A DNA stretch of 64,000 bases from Nemertoderma westbladi. Its lineage: Eukaryota; Xenacoelomorpha; Nemertodermatida; Nemertodermatidae. The notes under the pieces were generated by a model, which was given only the letters and a program-made list of their open reading frames with translations, was not told where the DNA came from and did no database searches. Below are positions 9,897 through 21,600 of this stretch, piece after piece. Numbering within the stretch: the first letter of the stretch is position 1; each line of letters starts with the position of its first letter. The position numbers and the translations under genes are program-made. The stretch lies in the NCBI GenBank assembly GCA_032718475.1, contig JAUCBJ010006867.1, positions 1 through 64,000 on the forward strand, read 5' to 3'.

Positions 9897-11811
9897 CTCT
9901 CTTTGACTTCTTGACCATGTCAAAATTTAGCTACAGTAATGTACCTTATTGTTAACCTGATAAAGCCCCCCCCCCCCCTTTTTAGGACATGTATCTGAAG
10001 AAATTCGTCCCACGTGGTAAATCAGTGTGTTTGGAACCGTTCCAAGCAGTTCCTTCTCGGACCAGCTCGTTCCATACAGTACCTTACGGACCAGCGCGTC
10101 TCGGGCATTTGTGTTAACATAATTAGATCTTACAGTATAAACACCATCTCCCTTTAATAGAACAACCATTTTAGCAAGTAGGATCCCCTGGGCATTCGAA
10201 AACCCAGTTTAACATCCATTGAATATTTAATGACCACATTGGTGGATGTCGTTTATCAACAACTGGAGGAGTCCCGTCTGGACCGCTGACCCAATCGGAT
10301 TTCAAACCATTTACAGTAGTTTTTAATTCATCCATTATTATTGGATCATCAAGTGTAGGAATTTTAGGGTTCTCTCAATGGCAATTTGGAAGCAATGGTC
10401 TGCATGTCAGGGCCTCACTGTCGTACAGAAGTGACTCTAAAATGGTCTCCATGTCAGCAGGGCCTCACTGTCGTACAGAAGTGACTCTAAAATGGTCTGC
10501 ATGTCAGGGCCTCACTGTCGTACTGTACAGAAGTGGAGGCAATGGTCTGCATGTCTGTAAGCGGATTCAATTCCACTTCATTACCCACCAGAAAATGGGA
10601 CTAGTGGCATTTTAGCAATATGTTGGAGATACGAGATTACCAATATCAATCTCGTATCCAAACCAACATTGGGCGGGGGGGGGGGGGGGACACAAGCCCC
10701 AAAGCCACATAGAAAGGTTAGAGGTCAAACCACCTCGGAGGGAATACAGCTAGTAGAGGCTAGCAGCGGAGGGGAAACACTCCCAGAGAGTGCCAAGGTG
10801 ACAAGTAGTATTTTAGCCAATAGTGGAGGGGGAAGCACGTGATAGGGAACAGGAAAGAATCCATTGGGTAGAGGGACAAAGTAGAGTAAGAAGGTGAACC
10901 AATATTCAATGTATTAATCATATATTATCCTACAATACTGGTTTACCGGTCAGTCGCGTTATTCAGTTTATTTAGTGCAGACCGGTCATACTAAATGACC
11001 GCCACCGCTATACCGGTAACAATTTATCTGTATTTCTGCTTTCAATCATACATTGTGCTATTACTGCCTATATTTACCAATATCAAAAGACAACAGAAAC
11101 TTTTACTGTTTTCTCAGTCGGCCTCGGCCAAAGCTAACAGCACGATCCCCAGCAGATCGGTGACGCGTACTTTACCAATCCGCTCGGGATCTCTGATCCC
11201 GTCACAATGTCAGGGCCTCACTGTCCTACAGAAGTGACTCTAAAATGGTCTGCATGTCAGCAGGGCCTCACTGTCGTCCAGAAGTGACTCTAAAATGGTC
11301 TGCATGTCTGGGCCTCACTGTCGTACATAAGTGACTCTAAAATGGTTTTTAAACAATTCGTCACATGCCTTTGTTACTACTCTTGCTTATGATCCGGAAA
11401 CTCTCTTCCATAATTCGTGTTCTTTCCTTGAATCTATTGTTTTATTGACATTTATACCACGCGGTGCCTCCAATACTGATGAGAATATAGTATATAGCGT
11501 ACATTAAATATTGCTAAATTCCAGAAAATTAAGTCCTAAGCCTTTACAGTAGATCAGGTCTGGCTATCTCTGTTGCCATGGAACTGAAAACAATTTTAGT
11601 AAGCATAACGTAAACATAAATAATCAACTACAGGTGTATGCCTGTTACTATGGTAACAATATGGACGTCACTGGTGATCATTAAGGTTAACTATATACGT
11701 ACTAATTTTAATTTTGTAAAATAAATTTAATGTTTATTTATATCACTGGACGTGAGTTAACGGGGTCGCCTTACAGTTAATTAATTAAATGCTGTACAGT
11801 ACATAACTACA
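9897..11811. other. non-coding part of copy B
   Basis: Mirrors 5,553-7,475: C run near 9,967-9,980, direct-repeat clusters near 10,390-10,560 and 11,205-11,340, G run near 10,675-10,689. No gene is supported. Confidence 0.5.
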
Positions 11812-12492
11812 ATGATTTCTCTGAATGTAATTATTGTAATCTTAATTAACTATGGATTTTCCACAGTTCGCGGACTCATCTGTCCAAAAGACTCATTTAG
11901 GTGCCGAATACAACTCGATTCTATTCCCTTAAACGTAATCAATTACAACGAGGGAATCAAACAATGTTTGAATGTTCACAACTTTAATGAAAGGATCTGT
12001 GAGACAGAAAGTTATTGTGTGTTTAACTTCACTGTAGCATCGGGTACACCACCACATCTAAGCACAGGCGCAACGCATGGAAATGTATATACGATAACTC
12101 CTATGTTGCGTTTTTATTGCGACCAAAATAACATCTGCGACAATATGTCTTCCGTTGGAGTAATCGGGGACCGCGGTGAAGTAGATGCGAATTCGTTTAC
12201 GGTGTGTAAACATGGCACGCGCGGGTCTGTAACTGATGTAAGGGCTGCTGTGCGCGGGTTTACTGAAGTATTGGAACTCACTACCGTCTGTCCGGTTACC
12301 GACAATATGACGAGCTGGTGCAACGCCCCGGTTGCTGGCAGACAGACCTGCAACTCCAGCTGGGGGTGTTTGTGGGGTCCTGGACGGGATTCACATTGCG
12401 CCAGCCAATCAGAGTGCCCGATGGGCCCACTTACCGTCCCCTCTTCTAATGTATTCTGCGGTGTGCCAAGAACCTGCAATACCGGAAATTAA
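11812..12492 (+). CDS. secreted cysteine-rich protein, copy B
   Basis: A 226-aa intact paralogue of the 7,476 gene with the same signal peptide and all 16 cysteines. By eye there are 11 amino-acid replacements and 8 silent changes. Eight of the replacements fall between residues 110 and 137, including a D-V to N-M change that creates an extra Asn-Met-Ser glycosylation sequon. The absence of stops or frameshifts suggests both copies are still under constraint, but the duplication may simply be young. Function unknown. Confidence 0.7.
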   Translation: MISLNVIIVILINYGFSTVRGLICPKDSFRCRIQLDSIPLNVINYNEGIKQCLNVHNFNERICETESYCVFNFTVASGTPPHLSTGATHGNVYTITPMLRFYCDQNNICDNMSSVGVIGDRGEVDANSFTVCKHGTRGSVTDVRAAVRGFTEVLELTTVCPVTDNMTSWCNAPVAGRQTCNSSWGCLWGPGRDSHCASQSECPMGPLTVPSSNVFCGVPRTCNTGN

Positions 12493-12544
12493 CAAAAAAA
12501 ACCATCATCATCTAACATCATTATCATCTAACGAACTACTTTTA

Positions 12545-12755
12545 ATTAAGTAGCAAGCAAATAGTCGGCCGAAGCCGGAGGCGACCCGACGGCTCCTCTT
12601 TCGATAGCTTCTACCCGTGTTTTACTCCCAGTAATTTAACTGGTACTCATTTTTATCGACCCCCATGGATGAAAGGCTGAGTGAACCCTGGCGGGGCTCG
12701 ACCCTACAACCAATAGATTTTAAGCCCGGCGCTCAACCAACTGAGCTACGCCGCT
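12545..12755 (-). mobile_element. tRNA-derived SINE, copy B
   Basis: Duplicate of the SINE at 8,215-8,426, with A and B boxes preserved. It moved with the segmental duplication and is not an independent insertion. Confidence 0.75.
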
Positions 12756-12854
12756 TTCGACAATTTTAATTAAGTAAATAAGTTTTATTATCTTCGATTG
12801 ACATAGAGTTTTAGTATCTTTTAATAATTTGTCTGGAATTAATTTCGCACTGCC

Positions 12855-13035
12855 AAATCGCCAGGGCGACATATTTTCCAACTTTATATCGCAGTTCGAC
12901 ATTATTTCTCAGTATGTCCCTACGCCATACATTCACTATGTATTTCCAGTTGATCCAGTATGTCATTATGTTATTCTAAATATAATTACATGACGTCATT
13001 GGAATACACACTATAACTATTTCTTACAAAACTTA
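12855..13035. other. segment of about 181 bp present only in copy B
   Basis: Copy A reads CACTGCCCC then AAAATTGAAAT; copy B reads CACTGCC, then about 181 extra bases, then ACAAAATTGAAAT. The extra segment starts AAATCGCCAGGGCGAC and is AT-rich with no ORF. No clear target duplication or terminal inverted repeats are visible, so either an insertion in B or a deletion in A is possible. Confidence 0.8.
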
Positions 13036-13049
13036 CAAAATTGAAATAG

Positions 13050-13102
13050 GACAGAATCGAACCAGCGGCCTTTATATTCATAACCCGACGCGTTATCCAC
13101 TA
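13050..13102 (-). repeat. second tRNA-like scrap, copy B
   Basis: Counterpart of 8,541-8,593 with a better B box (GGTTCGATTC). Lies immediately beside the B-specific segment. Confidence 0.45.
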
Positions 13103-13363
13103 AGTTCATTTTGGTACGATATGAAAGTGTTGATAAGTAACATGTCATGCTTTCCTGTTACAAGGTTGTTCTAGAAAGTTCAAGTGCATAGTTACAAATA
13201 ATTCCCCACAAATAAATAAAATTAGATTCGCCATTGTTCATAATTAGTTCTTTAAAGCAGTTACGGCCCACGTTTTGTTATCAAAATCACTCGTGCCGTA
13301 ACGCTATAAAGTGCTATTTTATGAACAATGAAGTATACATTTTTTTTATCCGGGGTGATATGC

Positions 13364-13492
13364 ACCAATTTAGAATAGAATGAGTTTAATTAGTGTAGAC
13401 TCAGTCTAGAGTTAGATCAGTCTAATTTCTATATGCACCAACTTTTTCCAGTCTATTCTATTCCTAGTTCAGTCTAATTAAATTAGACTGGA
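13364..13492. repeat. TAGACT-rich inverted repeat (MITE-like), copy B
   Basis: Copy of 8,868-8,995 with one or two substitutions. Confidence 0.4.
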
Positions 13493-14103
13493 AGAACCAA
13501 TAAAATGATTAGCTCCAATTGTATCAAATCCAATCACAGATCAGCATTTCTTTTAAAGATTTATCATTGGCTATCTGTCTAGCACTGTATGGATGTTACC
13601 TTAATTAATACTACAGTACTCTGCTGGTATTGTGTTATGTGGTGCTGGTTTCTTACATTGTGGCTTGCATATGGGCATAATCAGAAATTCGTCACATTTT
13701 TTGCAAATAAATTAAGATATTTGAATGGGGATTTTTGCTATTCGTGGTTTTAGTTCGATAAATACCTTCGAAAAATGACTAAAATATTAACAGAATGTTG
13801 ATACTATGTGTGGCAGACAGTTTTGAAAACATTCTAAAATTCTGGCGCTATTTATGCCCCTTTATCTTTCATAAATTGATCAAATTTTGAATTAAAAAAT
13901 ACCATATTGCTGGTTTTTGTTTTCAAAAATTATTTTTTTAAGCTTAAGCAGATTTTGATGGGCATTCGATTTCAGTTTATTTTAATTATTCAAGGTTAGA
14001 AGTAAAGGTTTCCTTAGAGTTTTCCTCTATCGATTCTTGTAGTTTTTGTTCCAAAATGTGAATGCACCGGTCAGAGATATAATCTCATGGCATAAACTAA
14101 ACG

Positions 14104-15279
14104 TGCTGTGAAATGAGGTTATTTCTTTATTAACTGTGTCCATTGTTGGCCACCGTAATAAACAGCCTGTTACTTTCGAATTTTTATATTTTGAGCACTA
14201 TAAGTTCAATAAACTTTGAGATTTTGAGTGATAAAGGTATCAAATTATCTTTGTTCCTAACAGCAGCCATTAAATGATTATGCCCGATATTCGATATAGT
14301 GGGGGTAGCGAGCAGTTCCCATGACCGTTATTGTAAATAGTTTTTACGTAAATTTGAAAGTTAATTGCGTGTTAGAAAGATGTTCTAAGCATTTCACAAA
14401 GATAAAATATTATTTGACACCCTCGGCTCACCCATAATAATGTATTGTACTAATATTGTTCGCGCTTTCAGACCTTTGGCAGTTTAACCCGCCAAATTAA
14501 GATGTCTTCTAGATATTAAATCGTTTTTAGTCGATGACAAGTATTTGATTCACTACACTAGTCGAAACCAATCTGTGCGCGACCATTCACCCGCTGGATA
14601 TTCCCGGGAGATTGGGTTCGACGGTTTAATTTTATTGCTATGTAAGCCTAATGTATTATTCGACTGACAGTATTATATAATCTCTGACAATATTATTCAC
14701 CTTCGGGAATATTAACAGTTCCTTTAGGACGTGGCGCTTTATCTATATAAACAGAGTTATGACTTAAACTACTCACAACGATATGGCTTAATTATAATTC
14801 ACATATATGGCGCATTCTTTAGGAAATGCTTCTTTAACAGACTCACTCATACGCAATGCTGCACAATACTGCACACTAATCTGCCAATCTTCACTGATTT
14901 TAGTCACATATAAAAGGAACACAGACTGACTCATGTAGGGTCTATCAAATAACATTAGATTCACTTCAAACCACTTTAACATAAGTCACAATCGTTATTG
15001 GTAACCTTTCTCTCTTACCTTCGGTATATCAAGAATATTGGGTTTCGGGGTTATTTATCGTTATTCCAAATATAATAATTCATCAACCATATTATGAAGA
15101 ACTGACAGTAAATAGCAGTATAAAACAACAACTGAACACTGATTGTTATGAGTTTGCAATGTTTCAGCAGTCAGGATGTATGATCAGTTAGTAGTAGTCG
15201 TTAGGTTAAAGGATATATGTCCTTATAATTAAACCTACTAGTGTAAGACTAAAAACTGAAAACACGGAGGTGCCAAAAG
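14104..15279. other. AT-rich non-coding region
   Basis: No gene recognised. A segment at about 14,450-14,520 (GTTCGCGCTTTCAGACCTTT) has a diverged relative at about 32,900-32,950, so an old dispersed repeat is present. Confidence 0.4.
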
Positions 15280-15685
15280 CCGGTTCTTAGGCTCTGGGCA
15301 AAAACATAACACTGCACTACTGAGTTTCTGTATATACCTCCAACACAGAGACAACAAACGCTCTGATTGGTCAACCTGAACAACGAGAGAACAAAGAAAC
15401 AAAGAAACGTCGACGTGGCAATATCAGCTGCTAGCCGTCGTCATGGTAGCGACACTGTTTTCAAGAGTATCGAGCTTTTACGTCACAGAATTACGGATTA
15501 TGTCCTCTAAAGTACAAATACAGAAGAAATAGCTTTTATGTCCGCTAAAACACCAGTACAGCAAGGACACGGCCTTTTTATGCCTGGTAAACCAACTACA
15601 GAGTATTTTACGGGAAAATAAGGAAAAATAACCGGACAATTCAGCAAAAGCTTTTACACCGCTCCCAGAAAATGGGATTTTCAGT

Positions 15686-16010
15686 CTATAAAATATACAA
15701 AATCACAGTTTCTAAAACATAAAGATACTCTAAACAGTTAGTCTTTCTTACGCAGACGGCGTTTACGCAGTTTTTTGAGGCTAGCAAGAGTCTTTTTCTC
15801 TTTGGGGGGAGCCACTTTACTAGGAGGGCCATAACTCCTGGGTGAAGGGTGCAATATGATTGCATCAGAAGGTGTAGATTTATGGTCGAGGTATCTGCCG
15901 TTTCAATATGCTTCTCCTCGAGCTGATTTTCCTCCGCTCGTAGCTGGATACGTTCATCCAAAAACTCTCGCAGAGAATAGGATCGTCCAAGTTCGATAAC
16001 TTCTTAGAGA
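15686..16010 (-). pseudogene. C-terminal remnant of the unclassified element ORF
   Basis: Read on the minus strand: SLREFLDERIQLRAEENQLE matches SLQEFLGDWFRRQEEQNQLE at 38,694-38,756. It is followed, after the internal deletion, by SDAIILHPSPRSY and PPSKVA (other frame), matching 41,545-41,590 and 55,565 onward. The tail ends in a lysine/arginine-rich stretch (KKLRKRRLRKKD), suggesting nucleic-acid binding or nuclear targeting. Frameshifts break it. Confidence 0.6.
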
Positions 16011-16289
16011 TTCTGGATTTCCCAATCGAATTGAGATAAGGCCAATTCGTTTATCGATTGGACTTACTGTTATAACTTACGTTTATCTGAACAAACGCAG
16101 GTTTCTTTTTTGATCTTTATAGAATAGCGTTTAACTCGTTTCGTACAACGCTCTCCTTCACCTTGATGAGGGGTTGTATCGCGTTAAACGGGGACGACCA
16201 TACGGTTGGATAGTGATATTAGGTGTCCGCGTCACAATCCGGCTAGGTAAGATGGGCGGCTAGCTAGAAATCACTGTCGGAGTGTTACC

Positions 16290-16720
16290 GATTAATTGTT
16301 AGGGTAGCACTAGATCTTTGAACAGTGAATACAGTCCGCGAGGATCCGCGACACCACCAGGATCGCAGGTCTGAGGTCCAACTAAGGAATGAGGAGGTTT
16401 GACCGAGTATTCCGGGACTCTGATCGTAGGTTTACTCCAGGATCGTTCGAGCCGAGTGAGCATAGGTGATACGTCAACAAGTTTCGGTTTACGTGGATGT
16501 TTATGTCTTTCCGTTTATTAGTTGGGTCTAGAGCGTTTATCGTAATAATACCAAAGACGCACGTCTGGTAGGGTAAACGCGGGTGATATTTGTTTGTTGT
16601 TACAATGCTTCTATCAAGAATTCCAAATATACGTTGGAGTTACCGCGTCCATTTGTTTCTTTAGTGTCTTTTCTTTCGAGTCGATTTCGAATAGAATTTT
16701 CGCATTCGAATTTCAGTTTA
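16290..16720 (-). pseudogene. middle remnant of the unclassified element ORF
   Basis: Minus-strand sequence around 16,310-16,500 matches 38,195-38,400 of the longer copy (shared TTCAAAGATCTAGT and CCGGAATACTCGGTC), and 16,600-16,700 matches the SIRNWLERED...YLEFL part. Several stops and frameshifts are present. Homology between the copies confirms that the long copy's frames were once coding. Confidence 0.55.
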
Positions 16721-17101
16721 TGGTTCCGACTCCGCTGGGCAGGATATATAGTCGACATAGTCCGTATTGTGTAAATCGATAGGATGACCAGTAGTTAAGA
16801 AGCCCATATACGTACCATTACGCTGCGTATATCGAGCAGCGAATTTTCTATAGTCCAACTCACGCGTGAGCTGCTCTTGGGACATTGGCGGTTCGATATA
16901 ACGACCATCGTCCTCCGCAGCAGTTGGACTAACGTCGCCGCGTATTAAGCTATCAACAAACGCTTGTAAAAGTAGAGTATATCGCTCCCCGATACCAAGA
17001 CCATCTTCTATCAACTCCGTCATATCTGCTATATATGAGTTTATCCATATTATAATGAGTCCACATTTAGGCGAGCGGGCGTCGCTGCCTACCCCAATCA
17101 A
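16718..17101 (-). pseudogene. N-terminal domain of the unclassified element ORF, copy 1
   Basis: A 127-aa frame; from MTELIEDGLGIGERY it aligns with the protein starting MTELIEEDLVIKERY in the long copy (37,422 onward). Shared blocks include YIEPPM, ELDYRKF, TTGHPIDLH. Conservation at the protein level despite nucleotide divergence shows past selection on this region. The frame is lost after ISCPAESEP. No known family is recognised. Confidence 0.6.
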
Positions 17102-18673
17102 CCCCCGGACAGTACGAGATCCTCAGCGCCGATGTGTCGTCGCCGCTGTACTTTCGCCAACGACGTAGCCGCACAACGACAACGACAACCGGCACAAGTC
17201 ACTCAACTGTCCGTCCCAAAGGCTTAGATGTACTTCAGGTTTTCCTTGGAGAGTTAGGTTACTTTACGATTGCGACTGGCTACTGTAAACACACCTTAGT
17301 AGTAACATTCGCCTATAAGCTCACAAGTACCACACACACAACTTGTCACAAATTACACACACTCGGGTCACTTGTCCGTTAGTCAATGCCTTCCAGAATG
17401 TCACTGTATTATTATGTATCCTTGGATACTATCAGTGCACTATTTATTCCCTATGCTATTCAATGGGACAAGCTTTCTATTGTTCTTTTAACTCAATTCT
17501 AATTCTAGCGTGGTTGTTGCTATGGTGACATTATGCAAAGCTAGCGGTAGAATTAGGGTGATTCCAATGCATACAGATCTGGGATGTTATTTAATAGTAA
17601 TTCTTTAATAGTCAATGTCCTGTTTATACATGACTTTACGAATTTTATCGGCTATTAACTATGTTTGGGAGACTTTCGTACACGCATACGCATAATAATA
17701 TAAATCTCCGCTCCCTTGATCTATTAATTAATGGAATTTTGGGAATGTTATAAATTGCGTAAAATGGCAATTTATTAAATTCATTAAAAGACATGAATTT
17801 AAATTTATTCCCTGAAATTTTATTATTTGATAATTAAATGGACATATTTTGATTCTAGAACTTGTCTAGGGACACAAGATCCTTAATTCTAAGAAAATTG
17901 TCTCTTTAAGAATATCGGTAAATGCTACGATATCTTAATTGACTAGAATTGTTGAAGGATCTGAATTTTACAGATTTTGACTTATTTGATTTGTAAATAT
18001 TAACTAATTAATATTTGAGATGGGCACCGATTTATTCCAGAACTTGTCTGGGGACGTTAACCACTGATTCTATAATTTGTCTTTCAAGTATATCGGTGGG
18101 TGCCACGATATCTTAATCGACTAGAATTACAGATGGTCAAAGGGTTTAACAGATTTATTTTGCGTTATACGCTACTGTTAAAGGGACATCACGCTACTAT
18201 ATGTATTATTTAATATACGGTATGAGAGCAATATCGCACGAAGCAATGTCAGTGTGAAGAGGCAAGTCGTTTCCAAGGTCTACCCAGAGCTTGGTTTAGC
18301 CGAGACACGAGGATCTGAACTTTGCATTCCTAATACTCTGCCTACCAATAATACTTAAATATAGTAGTGGCTTTATTGTACTTTAATAAGTACGGACATT
18401 TCATCTTACTGTAGTTACGTATTTATAATATAATACGGACAGTAAGGAAAGAGAAAAATAATTATTTCTTCGCCGTCGCACTAAATATAATATAAGTAAG
18501 TATGTACGTAATAAACACGAATATATTGCACTATTCTACAAAATAATCGCTAAATAATATTCTACTAAATTAAATAAAACGATTATAATAAAATTACATA
18601 GTAATACATACATAAATATAAAAATAATAAAATAATATAAAATAATAGAGTCACACGCCCACTCCGAACGATA

Positions 18674-21600
18674 TTAAGTTGGGGAGTCCCTAGATGTCGG
18701 TTGGATTAGGGAAGTGGTCGTGGGAAGAGTTTCTTGCCTTCCATAGTTTCCGGAGAGCTCTCTGTCTCTTTCCAGTAAACATAAACGTCCCACTGGGCGA
18801 TTGAGCTGTTGAGTCTCAAAGACTATCCCTGGTTTCTTAAAGTTCCGCCGCATGACGACGAGCTCTACTGATCGCACCAAACCATCGCTCGAGATATAAG
18901 TCTCGATGATACGTCCTGTTTGCCATCGCTTACGTGGGAGATCGGGGTCCACAATAAGCACCATGTCTCCAGCGCTGACGTTTTCTTGCTGCGCAAACCA
19001 CTTAGTTCGAAGTTGTAGAGTGGGCAGGTAATGTTTCTCGAAATGGTCAGCGAAACGACGGGATAGCAACTGCATAAGTTGCCAGGTTCGACGGCAGTAC
19101 TCGTCTCCGTCTGTGATCTCCGATCGTGGGAGCATGGCTACGGGTTTCTTCAGTAGAAAGTGCGCGGGTGTTAGCGCTTCCAGGGAATCAGGATTTGAAG
19201 AGACTGGCATAAGCGGTCTTTCGTTGAGATAGGCGGCGATTTCCTCCATTAACGTCCGCAATAGTTCGTCGGTGAGATAAGCGCGACAAGGCACAATAAA
19301 GTGGAACGCAGTCTTCACGCTCCTAATCAATCTCTCCCAACTTCCTCCCCACCAAGGGGCGTCGGCGGCGTTGAAGGTCCAGCTAGACGCTGTTATCCTT
19401 AGCTGATCGTCCACCTGTCTTTTGTTCCAGTCCTTTACGTAAGCTTGAATTTCGTTGTTGGCGCCAATGAAGTTCGTTCCCTTATCCGATCTCATCGTGT
19501 TACTGGTTCCGAAGCGAGCGATCTGTCGTCGTAAACTCAACACGAAGCTGTTGGTGGATAGATCGTTTACCATATCGAGATGGATAGCTCTACAAGTCAT
19601 ACAAACGAAGATGACACACCATCTCTTGACTATAGTCCGGGCACGATATACTTCAATAGGGCCAAATAAATCCACACCGGTATTAGTAAAGGGTGGTTCA
19701 TAGAAGCTTACTCTTTCCCTAGGTAATTCTGCCTCTCGCTGTGTTAAAGGCCTACTGAATGCTTTCCTACAGGGTATGCAGTTCCTAAGAACTTGGTTCA
19801 GAGCCCTACGGGGTTTATAAAAATAGTAGCGAGTTCGAATTTCGCTCAGAACTCGTTCTCTACCAGCATGGTACAGTTTGCTATGAACATCTACAATTAT
19901 CTTGATTTGTATGTCAAGATTTCTAATAAGTATGGGAAACTTAGTGTCAAAGGATAATGGGGCGTTTGTTAGCCGACCCCCAACACGTATTAACCCATCT
20001 ATCATGGTACTAGAGAAGCGATCCCTTAAGCGCATCTGCGGATTTCTTAACAACAGGAAATACTTATCGGAATCCTCATAACATTGTAGAAGTCTCAGCA
20101 TCTGTTTGTTGGTTTCATCATGCTCCTGGTAACTGATCTTCTCCTTTAGAAACCTGTCGGATACCTTGTATTTAGGAAGATCTTTAACAACATGGACTCT
20201 TGCAGATGTTGATGGAGCATCATCACTATTGGTCTTTGTCCCGGAGTAACGATGATGAAAACATCGTTTCAAATAGGTAACAGCTTTACAGAGCCGATTC
20301 CAGGAACTGTAGTGACGTATCGCTCGCTGCAAGAGAGGTGAGAGTCCTTGCGAAATATCTGGTATTCCAGATTTCCAATCCTTGTCACGGATTTCCAAGA
20401 CTTCTCTCGTCGTGGCGGTGGGTTTCTGATCCAAAGCATCATCTCCGGAAGTAAATAATACAGATAGATCAACCGCAGGTTTAAACAACTTCGATTTACT
20501 CGCTCGAGTTTTGGGTTTAACTTTCTCCGCTCCCTTGGCCTGTCTGATCTCTGCTGTTGTGAGATGAGGAGGCCATTCTTCTTCTTCCCTGTAGAGAAAG
20601 TCGGGTCCTCCTAACCATTCGGGAGTATTTACCAATTCCTTTGGAGTCGCTCCTCGGGACGCGATGTCCGCTGGATTAATCGTTCCGGGGCAATGTCTCC
20701 ATTGGTCCATCGTCGTGCGACTAAGTATGATGGCTACCCTGTTGGTAACGAAGACGCTGAACTGACAGACTTCATTGGTTATATACTCTAACACGAGTAA
20801 AGCGTCGGTCCAATAGACAGTTTTCTCTAATGGATAGTCAATCTGTTCGGTTACATTCCGGCCGATGGCTGTAGCGTATAGAGCCGCTTTCAACTCCGCT
20901 CGAGGAACTTTCAACTTGTTGTTGATTAATGCCTTAGAAGTAACCAAGGCGACTTTGATTCCATCCGGAGTTTCCACTCTTAAGTAGGCTACTATACCGA
21001 TTCCCATATCGCTGGCGTCTCCAAACACATGGAGTTGATAGGAATACGTAGGGAGAACATGACCAAAATATGAACGGGAAATTATAAAATCTTCGATAGC
21101 TGGCAGCGAATCTTCCCACTTCATCCACTGCTTCAATAATTCCCCCTTAAGTGGATCGTCCCATGAGTGGTTTTCAAGCCACATTTGTTGTACCAAACTA
21201 CGAGCAATCAATATAACTGGGCTAATAAATCCCAATGGATCGAAATAAGTGCTCAGTATACTTAAGCAAATCCGTTTGGTTCGAACTGGATTATCTCGCT
21301 GTTTTAATTGGAAAAACAGGATATCTCGCTCTGTGTCCCATTTCAAGCCGAGTGTCTTGGTTTCTGGCAGATCATCTTTGATCAAATCGAGATCTTTCGC
21401 TCCTCGATCTTCCGCAGGAATCGACTCCAGAAACTCACGGGAGTTGCTGGTGAATTTTGTTAATCGAAAACCACCTCTTTTTAAGCACTCTACCGTTCCT
21501 TTAGCGACCTCAATGGCTTCCTCAACTGATGGAAGGGACTTCAGATTGTCGTCCATGTATATGTCTCTCTTGATGTTGTCGATCACTTCCTTAGAGAAGG

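Larger units (their letters stand above)
9612..14103. repeat. tandem duplication, copy B (4,492 bp)
   Basis: Direct repeat of 5,268-9,611. It is about 150 bp longer, mostly because of an extra segment of about 181 bp at 12,855-13,035; smaller indels include loss of a few bases near 11,487 and 13,800. It ends at CATAAACTAAACG, after which flanking sequence is unrelated. Confidence 0.93.
15280..18655 (-). mobile_element. unclassified element, copy 1 (internally deleted)
   Basis: On the minus strand this region is a diverged relative of 36,178-41,590 plus 55,562-56,260, in the same order: about 1.4 kb of non-coding leader (18,480 to 17,101), the N-terminal ORF, scraps of the middle, and the basic C-terminal tail. 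The central 2.7 kb with the exonuclease-like and cysteine-rich parts is missing. The right edge abuts BEL1 pol, and 18,655 reads GGAGTGGGCG|TGTGAC on the minus strand, which looks like a polypurine tract followed by an LTR start. The leader may therefore be the LTR of the BEL1 family. Confidence 0.6.
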
